A DNA stretch of 64,000 nucleotides, taken from Mycolicibacterium sphagni. GTDB lineage: Bacteria > Actinomycetota > Actinomycetes > Mycobacteriales > Mycobacteriaceae. The position numbers and the translations under genes were made by a program. This document shows positions 18,685 to 27,784 of the stretch, piece after piece. The notes below the pieces were generated by a model, which had not been told where the DNA came from, made no database searches, and saw nothing but the letters and a program-made list of their open reading frames with translations. Within the stretch, counting starts at the first letter, position 1, and each line of letters begins with the position of its first letter. The DNA lies in contig NZ_NOZR01000007.1 of the NCBI RefSeq assembly GCF_002250655.1, forward strand, positions 124,001 to 188,000, read 5' to 3'.

Positions 18685-19947
18685 TCAATCGGCGATCGAG
18701 GCGAAATCCACCCACAGATGTCTGGGCCCGCGGAACACCTGGTTGTGCCGGTATGGCGGCGGGTCGACGACCAGCCGTGGCGAACGCACCCGGCGAAGGA
18801 AGACCTCCAGGGCGATGTTGATCTCCAGCCGGGCGAGCGGGCCGCCGAAGCAGGTGTGGATACCGCTGCCGAAGCCGAGGTGCTCGTTGTCCTGCCGGGT
18901 GGGGTCGAACCGGTCAGGATTCGCAAACCGCCGTGGATCACGGTTGGCCGCCGCCCAGACCAGGAACACCGCCGACCCGGTCGGGATCCTGGTTCCGGCG
19001 ATTTCGATATCGGCGGTGGCCCAGCGGCTGGGGAAGAACTGCACCGCCGACTGCAGTCGCTGCACCTCCTCGATGGTGCGCGGAATCAGTTCCGGACTGT
19101 TCCTGACCAGATCCCATGCGCCCTTGTTGCGCAGCATTGTCATCACGCAGTTGCTGATCGTGTTGACCGTCGAGTCGTGGCCGGCAACCATAAGCAGCAA
19201 GGCGTTGGACTCGGCCACCGGCTTCGACACCGGCCCGTCGGGCCCGTCGTCGTGCAATGCCGCAGACAACAGCCCGGGTCCTGGCTCGCGGCTCAAGCGC
19301 TCGACGAGATCGTGGACGTAGGAACCCAATTCCGCCATGCTCGTGGCGGCCTTGGCCGTTGCGGCTCGCCCTTCGTCGGTGTCGGCCTGCGGCCCGACGT
19401 CGGCACCTTGCATGAAGTCCGTCACCCAGCTGTGGAACATCGGTTCGTCGGCGATCGGCGCCCCGAGAACCCGGAAGATCACCGACACCGGGATCGGGTA
19501 GGAGAAGTCGTCGACGACATCCATTCGATTGCCGCCGCGGGCTCGGACCTTGTCCAGCAGGTCGTTGGCCAGGTCGGTGACCATCCCTTCCATGCTCGGT
19601 ATCAGCCCGGGGGAGTGGGGCGGACCGAAGTGGCGCATGAACTGCCGGCGCATCTTGTCGTGGTCGGGTGGGTCGGAGACCAGCATGCTCGAGTCCCGGG
19701 CCTGGGCGGCCTCGGTGGATTCCAGATGGGTCTGCTTCTCTCCGAACAGGCCTGACGGGCTGCGGCTGATGTCGGAGCTGATCCGCGGATCATGCGACAG
19801 CGCAACAGCTTCCGGGTAGCCGGTCACGACGTACGTCTTATCCGAGACCTTGGCCACGGGTGTCTTGCGCAGCTCCTCGAAGTACGGGTAGGGATTCGGC
19901 CGATTCTCGAACTTCATCGCCTCGGCCCAGGCGGTTGCGGCATCCAT
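18685..19947 (-). CDS. Cytochrome P450
   Basis: 420 aa. I-helix MVAGHDSTVN (oxygen-activating Thr/Ser region), K-helix EEVQR (ExxR) and heme loop FGSGIHTCFGG with the proximal Cys are intact. ATG 19947 is preferred over GTG 19953 because AAGGAG lies 5 nt upstream and overlaps the GTG. It is the last gene of a ferredoxin, ferredoxin reductase, P450 operon, so it should receive electrons from those two proteins. CYP family and substrate are not assignable here; SDPPDHDKMRRQF and the soluble N-terminus mark a bacterial class I enzyme. Confidence 0.92.
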   Translation of the reverse strand: MDAATAWAEAMKFENRPNPYPYFEELRKTPVAKVSDKTYVVTGYPEAVALSHDPRISSDISRSPSGLFGEKQTHLESTEAAQARDSSMLVSDPPDHDKMRRQFMRHFGPPHSPGLIPSMEGMVTDLANDLLDKVRARGGNRMDVVDDFSYPIPVSVIFRVLGAPIADEPMFHSWVTDFMQGADVGPQADTDEGRAATAKAATSMAELGSYVHDLVERLSREPGPGLLSAALHDDGPDGPVSKPVAESNALLLMVAGHDSTVNTISNCVMTMLRNKGAWDLVRNSPELIPRTIEEVQRLQSAVQFFPSRWATADIEIAGTRIPTGSAVFLVWAAANRDPRRFANPDRFDPTRQDNEHLGFGSGIHTCFGGPLARLEINIALEVFLRRVRSPRLVVDPPPYRHNQVFRGPRHLWVDFASIAD

Positions 19948-19956
19948 GCTCACTCC

Positions 19957-21369
19957 TTAAGCGCGAGGGCGGAATTCAGCGCCGCGCGAGGTCGGGTCGT
20001 GTCCGGTCAGGACGACATCGGGATTGCCGGCGGGCTCGCGCGGATCGGGGAAACGCGCCGGCATCACCTCAGCATCCGCCGGTCGGTCGTAGCCCGGTGG
20101 TGGGGGCGGGAACGGTGCGGACTTTTCGATCAGCGAGGCGTAGTAGGGCAGCCACTTGCCGTGGTTGAAGGTCACCGCTCCGACGATGCGGCCGCGCCTG
20201 CCGTACGCGGCCGCGAAACGGCGTTCGGACGGCGAACCCTGGGTGAAGACGATCTCGTCACCGTAGGAGCACACCCCGACGCTCTTGATATTGACGCCGA
20301 ACTGCCCGGACCAGAATGACGGCAGCGGTAGGTGCGGAACCCGGCCGACTTCGAGGTTGATCATGTTATTCGCGGCCACTTGTGCGCCGTAAACCGCGTT
20401 GTCCCAATGCTCTTGGCACATGAATTCGTAGTCGTAGAGAACGTGTGGGGCACGGGCGACGTCGCCGGCGACGAAGATGTGGTCGGTGACGACGCCGTTG
20501 ATGTCGAACGCCCGGCAGCCGGCGTCGCAACCGACACCCCACTGTCCGGCGGCAAGCCCGGCACCCTCGAGCCACTCCACATTGCGGATGGAGCCGAGCG
20601 AGGCCACCACTACGTCGACCTCGAGGGCGGTGCCGTCGGACAAACGGGCTTGACGCACGTGTCCGGCCTCGTCGCCCATGAGACCCACCACTGCCACTCC
20701 GGTGCGAAGGTCAACCCCGGCGTCGCGCATCATGTCGGCCGCGATCTCGCTGATCACCCCGCCCAGCGCGCCCATCAACGGGCCCCTGCCGCGTTCGGCC
20801 ACAGTCACAGGCAGATCGAGATCACGGCACACCGAAGCGATTTCGGATCCAACGAACCCTGAGCCGACGATCAGTACACGGCTGGGCCGAGTCTTCAGAG
20901 CGGCCGCCAGGCTCTCGGCGTCCTCCACGGTGCGCACGGTGAACACACCCTGAAGCGCGCCCTCCGCGGGGTTCGGCCAGGGCCTTGCCCGCGTCCCGGT
21001 GGCGATCAGCAGCCGGTCGTATCCGACGTCTTCCCCGTTGGCCAGCTTCACCACGTGGTTGATGCGGTCCAGACTGACGGCGGCCACTCCGAGCTTCCAG
21101 TCGGCATCCACCGGGCGCAGGCGTGGCAGCTTTGTGTGGCTCGCCGGCACCCAGCCCTTGAGCACCTGTTTGGACAGCGGCGGACGGTCGTAGGGTTCAT
21201 GCGGTTCATCGCCGATAATGGTCAGCGACCCGTTGAATCCCCTCTCCCGCAACGCCTCCGCTGCCCGCAAACCGGCCAGCGAGGCCCCCACGATCGCGAT
21301 CCTGCCCTCGGCGCGAAACTTCTTGACGACCTCGTCCAAGGAATAGGTGCCGGGCACCTCGGAATTCAC
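19957..21369 (-). CDS. NAD(P)H:ferredoxin reductase (FAD-dependent pyridine nucleotide-disulfide family)
   Basis: 470 aa with an FAD motif (IAIVGASLAGLRAAEALRERG, about residues 23-43), an NAD(P) motif (VLIVGSGFVGSEIA) and the second FAD motif ending in DHIFVAGDVA. This is the putidaredoxin-reductase type. An unusual N-terminal ~20 residues and a ~50-residue proline-rich C-terminal tail extend it. GTG 21369 overlaps the ferredoxin TGA (GTGA) and the P450 starts 9 bp after its stop, so this is a self-contained redox chain. NADH versus NADPH preference is not clear. Confidence 0.9.
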   Translation of the reverse strand: MNSEVPGTYSLDEVVKKFRAEGRIAIVGASLAGLRAAEALRERGFNGSLTIIGDEPHEPYDRPPLSKQVLKGWVPASHTKLPRLRPVDADWKLGVAAVSLDRINHVVKLANGEDVGYDRLLIATGTRARPWPNPAEGALQGVFTVRTVEDAESLAAALKTRPSRVLIVGSGFVGSEIASVCRDLDLPVTVAERGRGPLMGALGGVISEIAADMMRDAGVDLRTGVAVVGLMGDEAGHVRQARLSDGTALEVDVVVASLGSIRNVEWLEGAGLAAGQWGVGCDAGCRAFDINGVVTDHIFVAGDVARAPHVLYDYEFMCQEHWDNAVYGAQVAANNMINLEVGRVPHLPLPSFWSGQFGVNIKSVGVCSYGDEIVFTQGSPSERRFAAAYGRRGRIVGAVTFNHGKWLPYYASLIEKSAPFPPPPPGYDRPADAEVMPARFPDPREPAGNPDVVLTGHDPTSRGAEFRPRA

Positions 21370-21581
21370 TTGGTGTCCCGATCCGCGGGCGGATCCACTT
21401 CCAGGATGATGGCCTGCACCGGGCAGGACGCTGCCGCGCGCAGCACTCGCTGGCGTTGTGCATCATCAGGGTTGGGGTCGTAGGCCAGCGCCTCTTCGCC
21501 CAGGAGTTTGAGCACGTCCGGCGCCAGCGGTACGCATTGGGCATAGCCCTGGCACTTGTTGAGATCGACTACCAGCCGCAT
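21366..21581 (-). CDS. 3Fe-4S ferredoxin (P450 partner)
   Basis: 71 aa. Cluster motif CQGYAQC then SCP: three Cys plus a Tyr where 4Fe-4S proteins have the fourth Cys. Variable residues at this position (His, Tyr, Asn and others) are known in mycobacterial P450 ferredoxins. ATG 21581 (MRLVVDLNKC) fits family length; a GTG four codons upstream is possible. First gene of the P450 operon, lying 66 bp downstream of a hemophore-family gene on the same strand. Confidence 0.9.
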   Translation of the reverse strand: MRLVVDLNKCQGYAQCVPLAPDVLKLLGEEALAYDPNPDDAQRQRVLRAAASCPVQAIILEVDPPADRDTK

Positions 21582-21647
21582 GAGCGCAGACACTAGACCC
21601 GCGCGAAGCGGCAAGTGGCGCTTTAGGTTGACGTGCGGAGTTAAATG

Positions 21648-22016
21648 TTAAATAACGCTGGCAATCTCGGCTTTCAGCGGAATGTTGCACCGGTTGCGCA
21701 GGTCGACGCCCGGCTGGCGGATGGCGCTGAGCTCGTCGCGCACCTGCGGGTTGGCGGCCAGATAGTCCTGGGTCCTCTTCTTCGCGTCGGACTTTGAGAG
21801 CCCCTGCAGGCTCGACATGAAGTCGTTGACGTCGGGATGGGTGAACAGATACGCCGTCATCGACGCCGACACACCCGTCATCACCGCGGTTACGTCGCCT
21901 GCCGTGCAACCTGGAATGGGGTCGGCGCCCGCGATTCCCGCGGTGCCGAGAAACACGCCGCCGGTAGCCAGGACCACCGCGACGGTGTGACCGAGAGAAC
22001 GACTTGCAGACTTCAT
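21648..22016 (-). CDS. Secreted hemophore-family protein (Rv0203/Rv1174c type)
   Basis: 122 aa with a Sec signal peptide (core VAVVLATGGVFLGTAGI, cleavage near GAD). The mature part has two Cys (in GCTAGDV and NRCNIP) at each end and a helical middle with HPDVNDFMSSLQGL and a YLAANP repeat, as in the mycobacterial hemophore-related family. Rv0203 binds and carries heme outside the cell; heme binding here is an inference. It lies upstream of, and in line with, the P450 operon. Confidence 0.65.
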   Translation of the reverse strand: MKSASRSLGHTVAVVLATGGVFLGTAGIAGADPIPGCTAGDVTAVMTGVSASMTAYLFTHPDVNDFMSSLQGLSKSDAKKRTQDYLAANPQVRDELSAIRQPGVDLRNRCNIPLKAEIASVI

Positions 22017-22102
22017 GCGACTCCTAAGTCCTGACTTCTGGTTTGCCGCAGTCTAGCCAGTGGACTGGGTACGATTGCGCCAACCGAACCGAAGGACATC
22101 TC

Positions 22103-22393
22103 ATGCCACGGATACGCCAGTTGCTGCTATTGACTGCGGCCGGGATCGGCATCGCAGCCGCGGTGCTGTCCGCACCGATTGCCGCGGCCGACGATCAGCC
22201 GGGCCAGCCCAATCAGCCGAATCAGGCGAATTCGGCGCCGCTGCCCAACTGTGAAACCTATGACGGCAGTTCGGTCGTCGGGGGGCAGACGACGATGTGT
22301 TCGACACCGGGCAATGTCCAACTGAACTCGACGCCGCAGCAGTATCCCGGTGAGGAGCCGTTCTACGGATTCCCGGCCTTCGGCTTCTGGTGA
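22103..22393 (+). CDS. Small secreted protein, function unknown
   Basis: 96 aa with a clear signal peptide (LLLLTAAGIGIAAAVLSAPIAAA, cleavage before DDQ). The mature peptide is Asn/Gln/Pro-rich (PGQPNQPNQAN), has one Cys pair (NCETYDG and MCSTPG) and an aromatic C-terminus (FYGFPAFGFW). GAAGGA 7 nt upstream supports ATG 22103. Its TGA overlaps the epoxide hydrolase GTG (GTGA). I do not recognise a family. Confidence 0.7.
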   Translation: MPRIRQLLLLTAAGIGIAAAVLSAPIAAADDQPGQPNQPNQANSAPLPNCETYDGSSVVGGQTTMCSTPGNVQLNSTPQQYPGEEPFYGFPAFGFW

Positions 22394-23490
22394 CCGAAGT
22401 CCGCCCGTTCCGGATCGAGGTACCCGACGAGGTCCTTACGGATCTGCGGGACCGCCTCGCGCGCACCCGGTGGCCTGATCGCGAATGCGTGGACGACTGG
22501 ACGCAGGGCATTCCGCTGGACTACGTCCGCGAATTAGCCGCCTATTGGGCCGATGAATACGACTGGCGGCAGCGCGAAGCCGCGCTCAACCGGTTCGACC
22601 AGTTCGTCACCGAAATCGACGGCCTGGACATCCATTTCATTCACCAGCGCTCCTCGAATCCGGATGCGCTGCCCCTGATCATCACGCACGGCTGGCCCGG
22701 CTCGATCGTCGAATTCACTAAGGTGATCGAACCGCTGACCGCCGACTTCCATGTGGTGTGCCCATCGCTGCCGGGCTACGGGTTTTCTGGCAAGCCGTGT
22801 TCGACCGGCTGGGGGATCGAGAAGATCGCGCAGGCGTGGGACACCCTGATGGCGAGGTTGGGTTATCAGCGATACGGCGCCCAGGGCGGCGACTGGGGTG
22901 CGGCGGTGACCACGCAGATCGGCCGCAACGGCGGGAAGTGCATCGGTATCCACACCAACATGCCGATGGCTTTCCCGGCCGGCGGTCTGGACAACCCCAC
23001 GCAAGAAGAGAAGGACGCGCTGGCCGCGGGGGAGTACTACGCGAAGTGGGATTCCGGTTATTCCAAGCAGCAGTCGACCCGCCCGCAGACGCTCGGCTAC
23101 GGACTGGCCGACTCGCCAGTCGGCCAGCTGGCTTGGATCATCGAGAAGTTCTGGGGGTGGACCGATTGCGACGGGCATCCCGAAAACGCGCTCACCCGCG
23201 ACGAAATGCTCGACAACGTGATGATCTACTGGGTCACCAACTCCGCGACGTCCTCGGCGCGTCTGTACTGGGAGAGCTTCCGGTCTTTCGGTGCTGCGGG
23301 CAAGGTCGAGGTGCCCACCGGGATCGCGCGGTTCCCGAAAGAGATCATGCGGCCCCCGCGCAGCTGGTGCGAGAACGGCTACAACGTCACCCACTGGACG
23401 GACATGCCCAGCGGTGGCCACTTCGGTGCGTTCGAGCAACCCGAGTTGTTCGTCAAGGACGTCACAGCGTTTTTCGCGACGTTGCGCTGA
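22390..23490 (+). CDS. Microsomal-type epoxide hydrolase
   Basis: 366-aa alpha/beta hydrolase with the N-terminal EHN domain (FRIEVPDEVLTDLRDRLARTRWPD). Oxyanion motif HGWPGS at residues 100-105, nucleophile Asp168 in GGDWG, general-base His in GGHFGAFEQP near the C-terminus; Tyr residues in the lid would hold the epoxide. It opens epoxides to diols, probably in lipid or xenobiotic turnover. Translationally coupled to the small secreted protein before it. Confidence 0.88.
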   Translation: MTEVRPFRIEVPDEVLTDLRDRLARTRWPDRECVDDWTQGIPLDYVRELAAYWADEYDWRQREAALNRFDQFVTEIDGLDIHFIHQRSSNPDALPLIITHGWPGSIVEFTKVIEPLTADFHVVCPSLPGYGFSGKPCSTGWGIEKIAQAWDTLMARLGYQRYGAQGGDWGAAVTTQIGRNGGKCIGIHTNMPMAFPAGGLDNPTQEEKDALAAGEYYAKWDSGYSKQQSTRPQTLGYGLADSPVGQLAWIIEKFWGWTDCDGHPENALTRDEMLDNVMIYWVTNSATSSARLYWESFRSFGAAGKVEVPTGIARFPKEIMRPPRSWCENGYNVTHWTDMPSGGHFGAFEQPELFVKDVTAFFATLR

Positions 23491-23494
23491 CGGC

Positions 23495-23749
23495 TCAGAT
23501 CGTATCGACCAGTTCGAATTCCTGGTCGAAGCGGACATGGGCGAGTCCGCCGCGCGCTCGCCGGCCCGAAGGCAACGACGGGTGCTCCAGCCAGATCGAG
23601 ACGCCCGGCGAGTTCCCCTCCTCGCGGCGCATGATCCGGGCGATCCTGGCCGCATAGACGTAGCCGGACTCCGGGTCGTGGCAGCTCACGAACTGTCCGA
23701 CGTGCTCTTGGGTGAGGTCGCCGGCCTTGATCCTGGTGTTCGCGCTCAT
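23495..23749 (-). CDS. Conserved small protein of unknown function
   Basis: 84 aa, no signal peptide or membrane helix. It reads as a small beta-rich domain (HVGQFVSCHDPESGYVYAARIARIMRREEG, then VSIWLEHPSLPSGRRARGGLAHVRFDQEFELV). Its ATG overlaps the TetR stop (ATGA), so it is translated with that regulator. I do not recognise a family. It ends 4 bp from the convergent epoxide hydrolase. Confidence 0.65.
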   Translation of the reverse strand: MSANTRIKAGDLTQEHVGQFVSCHDPESGYVYAARIARIMRREEGNSPGVSIWLEHPSLPSGRRARGGLAHVRFDQEFELVDTI

Positions 23750-24393
23750 GCGTCGAGAGCCTCGATGAGCGCGGCCGGGATGCTCGGCACTCTCTTGATG
23801 GCGTCGAGCAGGGCGTGAGCGCCGGAATCGGCCAGATGGTTGGCGTCGATCGATGGGTCGAGAACGCGCTGGCGGCATAGTTCGAAGGTGAACGCCAGCC
23901 AGGCGTAGACAATCACCCGCAGGTCGCGCTCGACCTTGGAGTCGAGATCACCGTGCACGACGTCGGTGATGGCGGCCATGATCCGTTGCATCTGACGTTC
24001 GTTGTCGACGTCGTCGATGCCGCGCAGCACCGGGTCGGTGCGGCCCATCCCGATGTAGGCCGCCCATGCGCCGTGCGGATGTTGCTCGTCGTAGCGGATG
24101 TAGGCCAGCACACCGCTGCGCAGCCGATCGAACAGGGTCTGCCCGTCAGCCGCAGGCGTGTTGGTGGCGTCGAAGAGGCGCTCGCTCTCGGCCCGGACGA
24201 CGGCGGCGAAGAAGGCGCGCTTGTCGGGGAAGTAGTGGTACATGAGCGCACGCGAGACCCCGGCGCGTTCGGCGATCTCGTCGATGCGGACCTCGTCATA
24301 GGGCCGCTGCCCGAACACCTCGGCGCCCAGGGCGAGCAGCTCGCTGCGCCGGTCATCGGGTGACAGGCGACGGCGTGCGGGTGTGTCCGGCAT
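23746..24393 (-). CDS. TetR-family transcriptional regulator
   Basis: 215 aa. The N-terminal helix-turn-helix is RIDEIAERAGVSRALMYHYFPDKRAFFAAVV (about residues 36-66); the C-terminal ligand domain is helical, with TFELCRQRVLDP. ATG 24393 is used; an upstream ATG at 24411 would add six residues. Coupled to the 84-aa gene and adjacent to the epoxide hydrolase and pcd; its target is not determined. Confidence 0.85.
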   Translation of the reverse strand: MPDTPARRRLSPDDRRSELLALGAEVFGQRPYDEVRIDEIAERAGVSRALMYHYFPDKRAFFAAVVRAESERLFDATNTPAADGQTLFDRLRSGVLAYIRYDEQHPHGAWAAYIGMGRTDPVLRGIDDVDNERQMQRIMAAITDVVHGDLDSKVERDLRVIVYAWLAFTFELCRQRVLDPSIDANHLADSGAHALLDAIKRVPSIPAALIEALDA

Positions 24394-24457
24394 TCCGCCA
24401 TACTGACACATGTACAACAGCTCGGCGGTGTCGCGCCCAAACCAATGTCCGGCGGGG

Positions 24458-26005
24458 CTAACCGAAATGCACGCCCTGGGCCAGCGGCAGCTCCGAGGAG
24501 TAGTTGACCGTGTTGGTGGCCCGGCGCATGTACGCTTTCCAGGAGTCCGAGCCGGACTCGCGGCCGCCGCCGGTCTGCTTCTCGCCGCCGAACGCCCCGC
24601 CGATCTCCGCGCCCGAGGTGCCGATGTTGACGTTGGCGATCCCGCAGTCCGAGCCGTCGGCGGCCAGGAAACGCTCGGCCTCCCGGACGTCGGTGGTGAA
24701 GATGGCCGACGAGAGACCCTGCGGCACAGCATTGTTCAGTGCGATGGCCTCGTCGAGAGTGTCGTAGGTCAGCATGTAGAGGATCGGCGCGAACGTCTCG
24801 TGATGGACGATGTCGGTCTGCGCGGGCATCCGTACGACGGCGGGTTCGACGTAGAACGCCTCGGTTGCCTCGTCCACGTGCCGGCGCCGCCCGCCGATGA
24901 CCTCGCCGCCGTCGGCACGGGCCTGCTCGAGGGCGCCGACCATATCGCGGTAGGCGGTCTCGTGAATGAGCGGACCGACGAGGGTGCCATCAGCCGCCGG
25001 ATCACCGATCGGCAGCGTGCGGTAGGCGGCAGCGATCCGTTCGGCCAGGCTGTCGGCCACTGATGAGTGCACGATCAGCCGGCGCAGTGTGGTACACCGC
25101 TGGCCTGCTGTGCCCGCCGCGGAGAAGACGATGGCCCGCACGGCCAAATCAAGGTCGGCAGAAGGGGTTACGACGGCCGCATTGTTGCCGCCCAATTCCA
25201 GCAATACCCGGCCGAACCGCTCGGCCACCCGCGGGCCGACCTGCCGGCCCATCCGGACCGAGCCGGTCGCCGACACCAATGCCACCCGGGGATCGTCGAC
25301 CAGGGCCTCGCCGACGTCACGTCCGCCGAGCACCAGCCGGCTGACCTGAGCCGGCGCGCCGACGTCACTGGCCGCACGCTCGATGAGCGCCTGGCAGGCG
25401 ATCGCCGTCAACGGTGTGAGCTCCGAGGGTTTCCACACCACGGTGTCCCCGCACACCAGCGCCACCGCGGTGTTCCACGCCCACACCGCCACCGGAAAGT
25501 TGAACGCGGTGACCACCCCGACAACCCCGAGCGGATGCCAGGTCTCCATCAGCCGGTGCCCGGGTCGTTCAGAAGCGATAGTGCGCCCGTACAACTGGCG
25601 CGAGAGCCCGACGGCGAATTCGCAGATGTCGATCATCTCCTGCACTTCGCCGAGTGCTTCGGAGGTGATCTTGCCCGCCTCGACGGTCACCAGGGTGGCC
25701 AAGTGCACCTTGTGCTCGCGCAGCAGTTCGCCCAGTCGTGCGACCAGCTGGCCGCGCACGGGGGCGGGAGTGATGCGCCATGTCGTAAACGATTGCGCCG
25801 CTTCTGCGATCGCATCTCGGGTCTGCTCGGCTGTGGTCTCGGCGACGGTGAACAGGATGTCGCCGGTCACCGGTGTGCTCGCCTGCAGACCGTGTCCGCC
25901 CGGTTCGGCGAGGACGGCACGGGCGCCAATGGCATCGAATGCGGCACGCACCTCGGTGCGCAGGTCTGCGGCGGTGGGCAGCGAGGTGGCTGTGGTGGTG
26001 TTCAT
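24458..26005 (-). CDS. pcd: L-piperideine-6-carboxylate (aminoadipate semialdehyde) dehydrogenase
   Basis: 515-aa aldehyde dehydrogenase oxidising the semialdehyde made by Lat to L-2-aminoadipate. The catalytic Glu is in LELGGNNAAV and the catalytic Cys in TAGQRCTTLRRL; NAD-site segments VVGVVTAFNFPVAVWAWN and GSVRMGRQV are present. The assignment is specific because lat, lrpA and the DUF1338 gene adjoin, as in M. tuberculosis Rv3290c-Rv3293. ATG 26005 overlaps the stop of the preceding DUF1338 gene. Confidence 0.9.
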   Translation of the reverse strand: MNTTTATSLPTAADLRTEVRAAFDAIGARAVLAEPGGHGLQASTPVTGDILFTVAETTAEQTRDAIAEAAQSFTTWRITPAPVRGQLVARLGELLREHKVHLATLVTVEAGKITSEALGEVQEMIDICEFAVGLSRQLYGRTIASERPGHRLMETWHPLGVVGVVTAFNFPVAVWAWNTAVALVCGDTVVWKPSELTPLTAIACQALIERAASDVGAPAQVSRLVLGGRDVGEALVDDPRVALVSATGSVRMGRQVGPRVAERFGRVLLELGGNNAAVVTPSADLDLAVRAIVFSAAGTAGQRCTTLRRLIVHSSVADSLAERIAAAYRTLPIGDPAADGTLVGPLIHETAYRDMVGALEQARADGGEVIGGRRRHVDEATEAFYVEPAVVRMPAQTDIVHHETFAPILYMLTYDTLDEAIALNNAVPQGLSSAIFTTDVREAERFLAADGSDCGIANVNIGTSGAEIGGAFGGEKQTGGGRESGSDSWKAYMRRATNTVNYSSELPLAQGVHFG

Positions 26006-27246
26006 GCGTTGGCCTCCCGGGCGGTCGCGTCGTACAGGTCGTAGGGATCGTGGACGGGGCGTCCGATCACGCCGGCCATCCACTCGATGTGATAGCCGGA
26101 TTCGTCAGTGCCCGTGGCGGCTTCGGTGTCTGCGTCGAGATTGGAGCGGAAGATCCCCGCCGCTGACGCCGGCAGGAAGTCTTCGTACACCACCGGCGCT
26201 TTAGGGTCGCCGCGGTGGTAGTAGGCCAGCCCCGTCGACGCCATCTCATCATCCGACGTGGGGAAGTATTCGCCCCACACTGCCGCCGGGTCGCTGCTTG
26301 CCATCGCCGCGTCGTAACGTTCGCGGCCCTTGCGGGTGAGGGCGACCCCGCGTGCCTCCACCTCGCCGAAGCGCACCCGCAGAGTGCCGTCGGTGATGGT
26401 GCCGTTCGCTTCGCGGAAGCGGCGCGGCTCGGCGAGCGCGCGAAAGGAGGTCTGACGCAACAGGACATCTGGGCCAACCCAGCGCGGTGGACCCTGGATC
26501 GCGTCGATCATCGTGATCCCGCGCCGGCTCATTCGCCGGTACAGGTCGTCGATGTCGAGCACCCGGGGGGTCAGGTGGTTGATGTGGGTGGTGGTCACCC
26601 CGGCGATGTCGGCGGCGACGGCGGACACCGCCGTAAGTTCGGCGTACCAGGCCTGGTCGACTGGCTCTCGGGAGAGGGCGAACGCGGACACCGCACGGGC
26701 CACGAAGCTCTGCGCGGCGTCGCCGTCGCAGCCGCCGTCGGCCGTGATGCGGCGGGCATCAGCGATCAATTGGGGATCGAATAGCACACGCTTGCTGAGG
26801 AATTCGTCGACTCGGGCGCGCAGGTCGGTGTCGAAGAACCGACCGTCACGGGTGGCCAGCATCGAGGTGAACACCCGGAACGGGTTGCGCGCCAGTTCTG
26901 TCGCGTCCACCGGTCGAAACGCCGTGGATACCACCGGAACAGGTGAGGCAGCCTCACGGAGGTCGTAGAAGCCCACCGGGTGCATCCCGAACGCCGCGAA
27001 AAGATCTGCGACATCGCTCAATTCGGATGGGGTGCCCACGCGGATCGCGCCGTGGCGCTCCGCGGTGACGCGCTCGATCGATCCGAGTCGTTGCGCGTGT
27101 GGATGGTTGGCCACAAAGTCACGGTTGACGGCCTCGCTGACCTCGACCAGCGTGGTGTAAGCGGGAACCTCCGTGCCGTACATCGTTGACAGCGCCGCCG
27201 CGAAGCGTGCTCGCAGCTCCCAAGTTTCGACGTGGGGTGTGCTCAC
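26002..27246 (-). CDS. DUF1338 protein, 2-oxoadipate dioxygenase/decarboxylase (HglS-like)
   Basis: 414 aa; homologue of Rv3292. DUF1338 enzymes of the HglS type convert 2-oxoadipate to 2-hydroxyglutarate with a metal ion. Candidate metal ligands are His in ERHGAIRVGTP (near residue 64) and in THINHLTPR, plus a downstream Glu in the second half. With lat and pcd it would complete lysine to 2-aminoadipate to 2-oxoadipate to 2-hydroxyglutarate; the 2-aminoadipate transaminase step is not visible here. GTG 27246; divergent from lrpA by 66 bp. Confidence 0.82.
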   Translation of the reverse strand: MSTPHVETWELRARFAAALSTMYGTEVPAYTTLVEVSEAVNRDFVANHPHAQRLGSIERVTAERHGAIRVGTPSELSDVADLFAAFGMHPVGFYDLREAASPVPVVSTAFRPVDATELARNPFRVFTSMLATRDGRFFDTDLRARVDEFLSKRVLFDPQLIADARRITADGGCDGDAAQSFVARAVSAFALSREPVDQAWYAELTAVSAVAADIAGVTTTHINHLTPRVLDIDDLYRRMSRRGITMIDAIQGPPRWVGPDVLLRQTSFRALAEPRRFREANGTITDGTLRVRFGEVEARGVALTRKGRERYDAAMASSDPAAVWGEYFPTSDDEMASTGLAYYHRGDPKAPVVYEDFLPASAAGIFRSNLDADTEAATGTDESGYHIEWMAGVIGRPVHDPYDLYDATAREANA

Positions 27247-27300
27247 AACGCACCGGCCGATTCCCGGGTCGCTGCGCTCCTGCCCGCCGCTTCCCTGGGA

Positions 27301-27306
27301 TAGTCT
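27301..27306 (+). promoter_or_regulatory. -10 box of lrpA (leaderless)
   Basis: TAGTCT, 6 nt before the lrpA ATG at 27313. Confidence 0.5.
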
Positions 27307-27312
27307 GCGGCG

Positions 27313-27774
27313 ATGACGGACAGCGCAGAGGGTCTCGACGAGATCGACCGCACGCTGGTGCGCGAACTCGTCGCGGACGGCAGGGCCACGCTGGCGGAGC
27401 TGGCCGCCGTGACCGGCCTGTCGGTGTCGGCGGTGCAGTCACGGGTGCGTCGGTTGGAGTCCCGCGGAGTAGTGGCGGGGTACAGCGCCCGGGTGGACCC
27501 CGAGGCGTTCGGGCACATGCTGTCGGCGTTCGTGGCGATCACCCCTCTCGATCCTTCTCAACCCGATGATGCCCCCGCCCGGCTGGAACACATCGCCGAA
27601 ATCGAGGCGTGCTTTTCGGTGGCCGGTGAGGAGAGCTACATCCTGTTCGTGCGCGTCGAGTCGCCGCGTGCATTGGAGGGCTTGCTGCAACAGATCCGTA
27701 CCGCCGCGAACGTGCGCACTCGAAGCACCATCATCCTAAACACATTTTACAGTGATCGAGTCCATCTACCGTAA
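27313..27774 (+). CDS. lrpA: Lrp/AsnC-family regulator LrpA
   Basis: 153 aa. The N-terminal helix-turn-helix is LAELAAVTGLSVSAVQSRVRRLESRGVV (residues ~24-51); the C-terminal RAM effector domain begins near VDPEAFGHMLSAFVAI. Feast/famine regulators of this type bind amino acids such as lysine. It lies between lat (same strand, 51 bp downstream) and the divergent DUF1338-pcd operon, so it probably controls all of them. Confidence 0.9.
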   Translation: MTDSAEGLDEIDRTLVRELVADGRATLAELAAVTGLSVSAVQSRVRRLESRGVVAGYSARVDPEAFGHMLSAFVAITPLDPSQPDDAPARLEHIAEIEACFSVAGEESYILFVRVESPRALEGLLQQIRTAANVRTRSTIILNTFYSDRVHLP

Positions 27775-27784
27775 TAATTCCTGT

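Noticed and set aside
18633..18941. 103 extra N-terminal codons for lhr
   Set aside because: The segment lies inside the P450 gene on the same strand in another frame and shows no helicase homology; family length fits ATG 18632.
24393..24420. TetR operator around ACATGT just upstream of the tetR start
   Set aside because: Only the central six bases are symmetric; the flanks do not pair, so there is too little to call a site.
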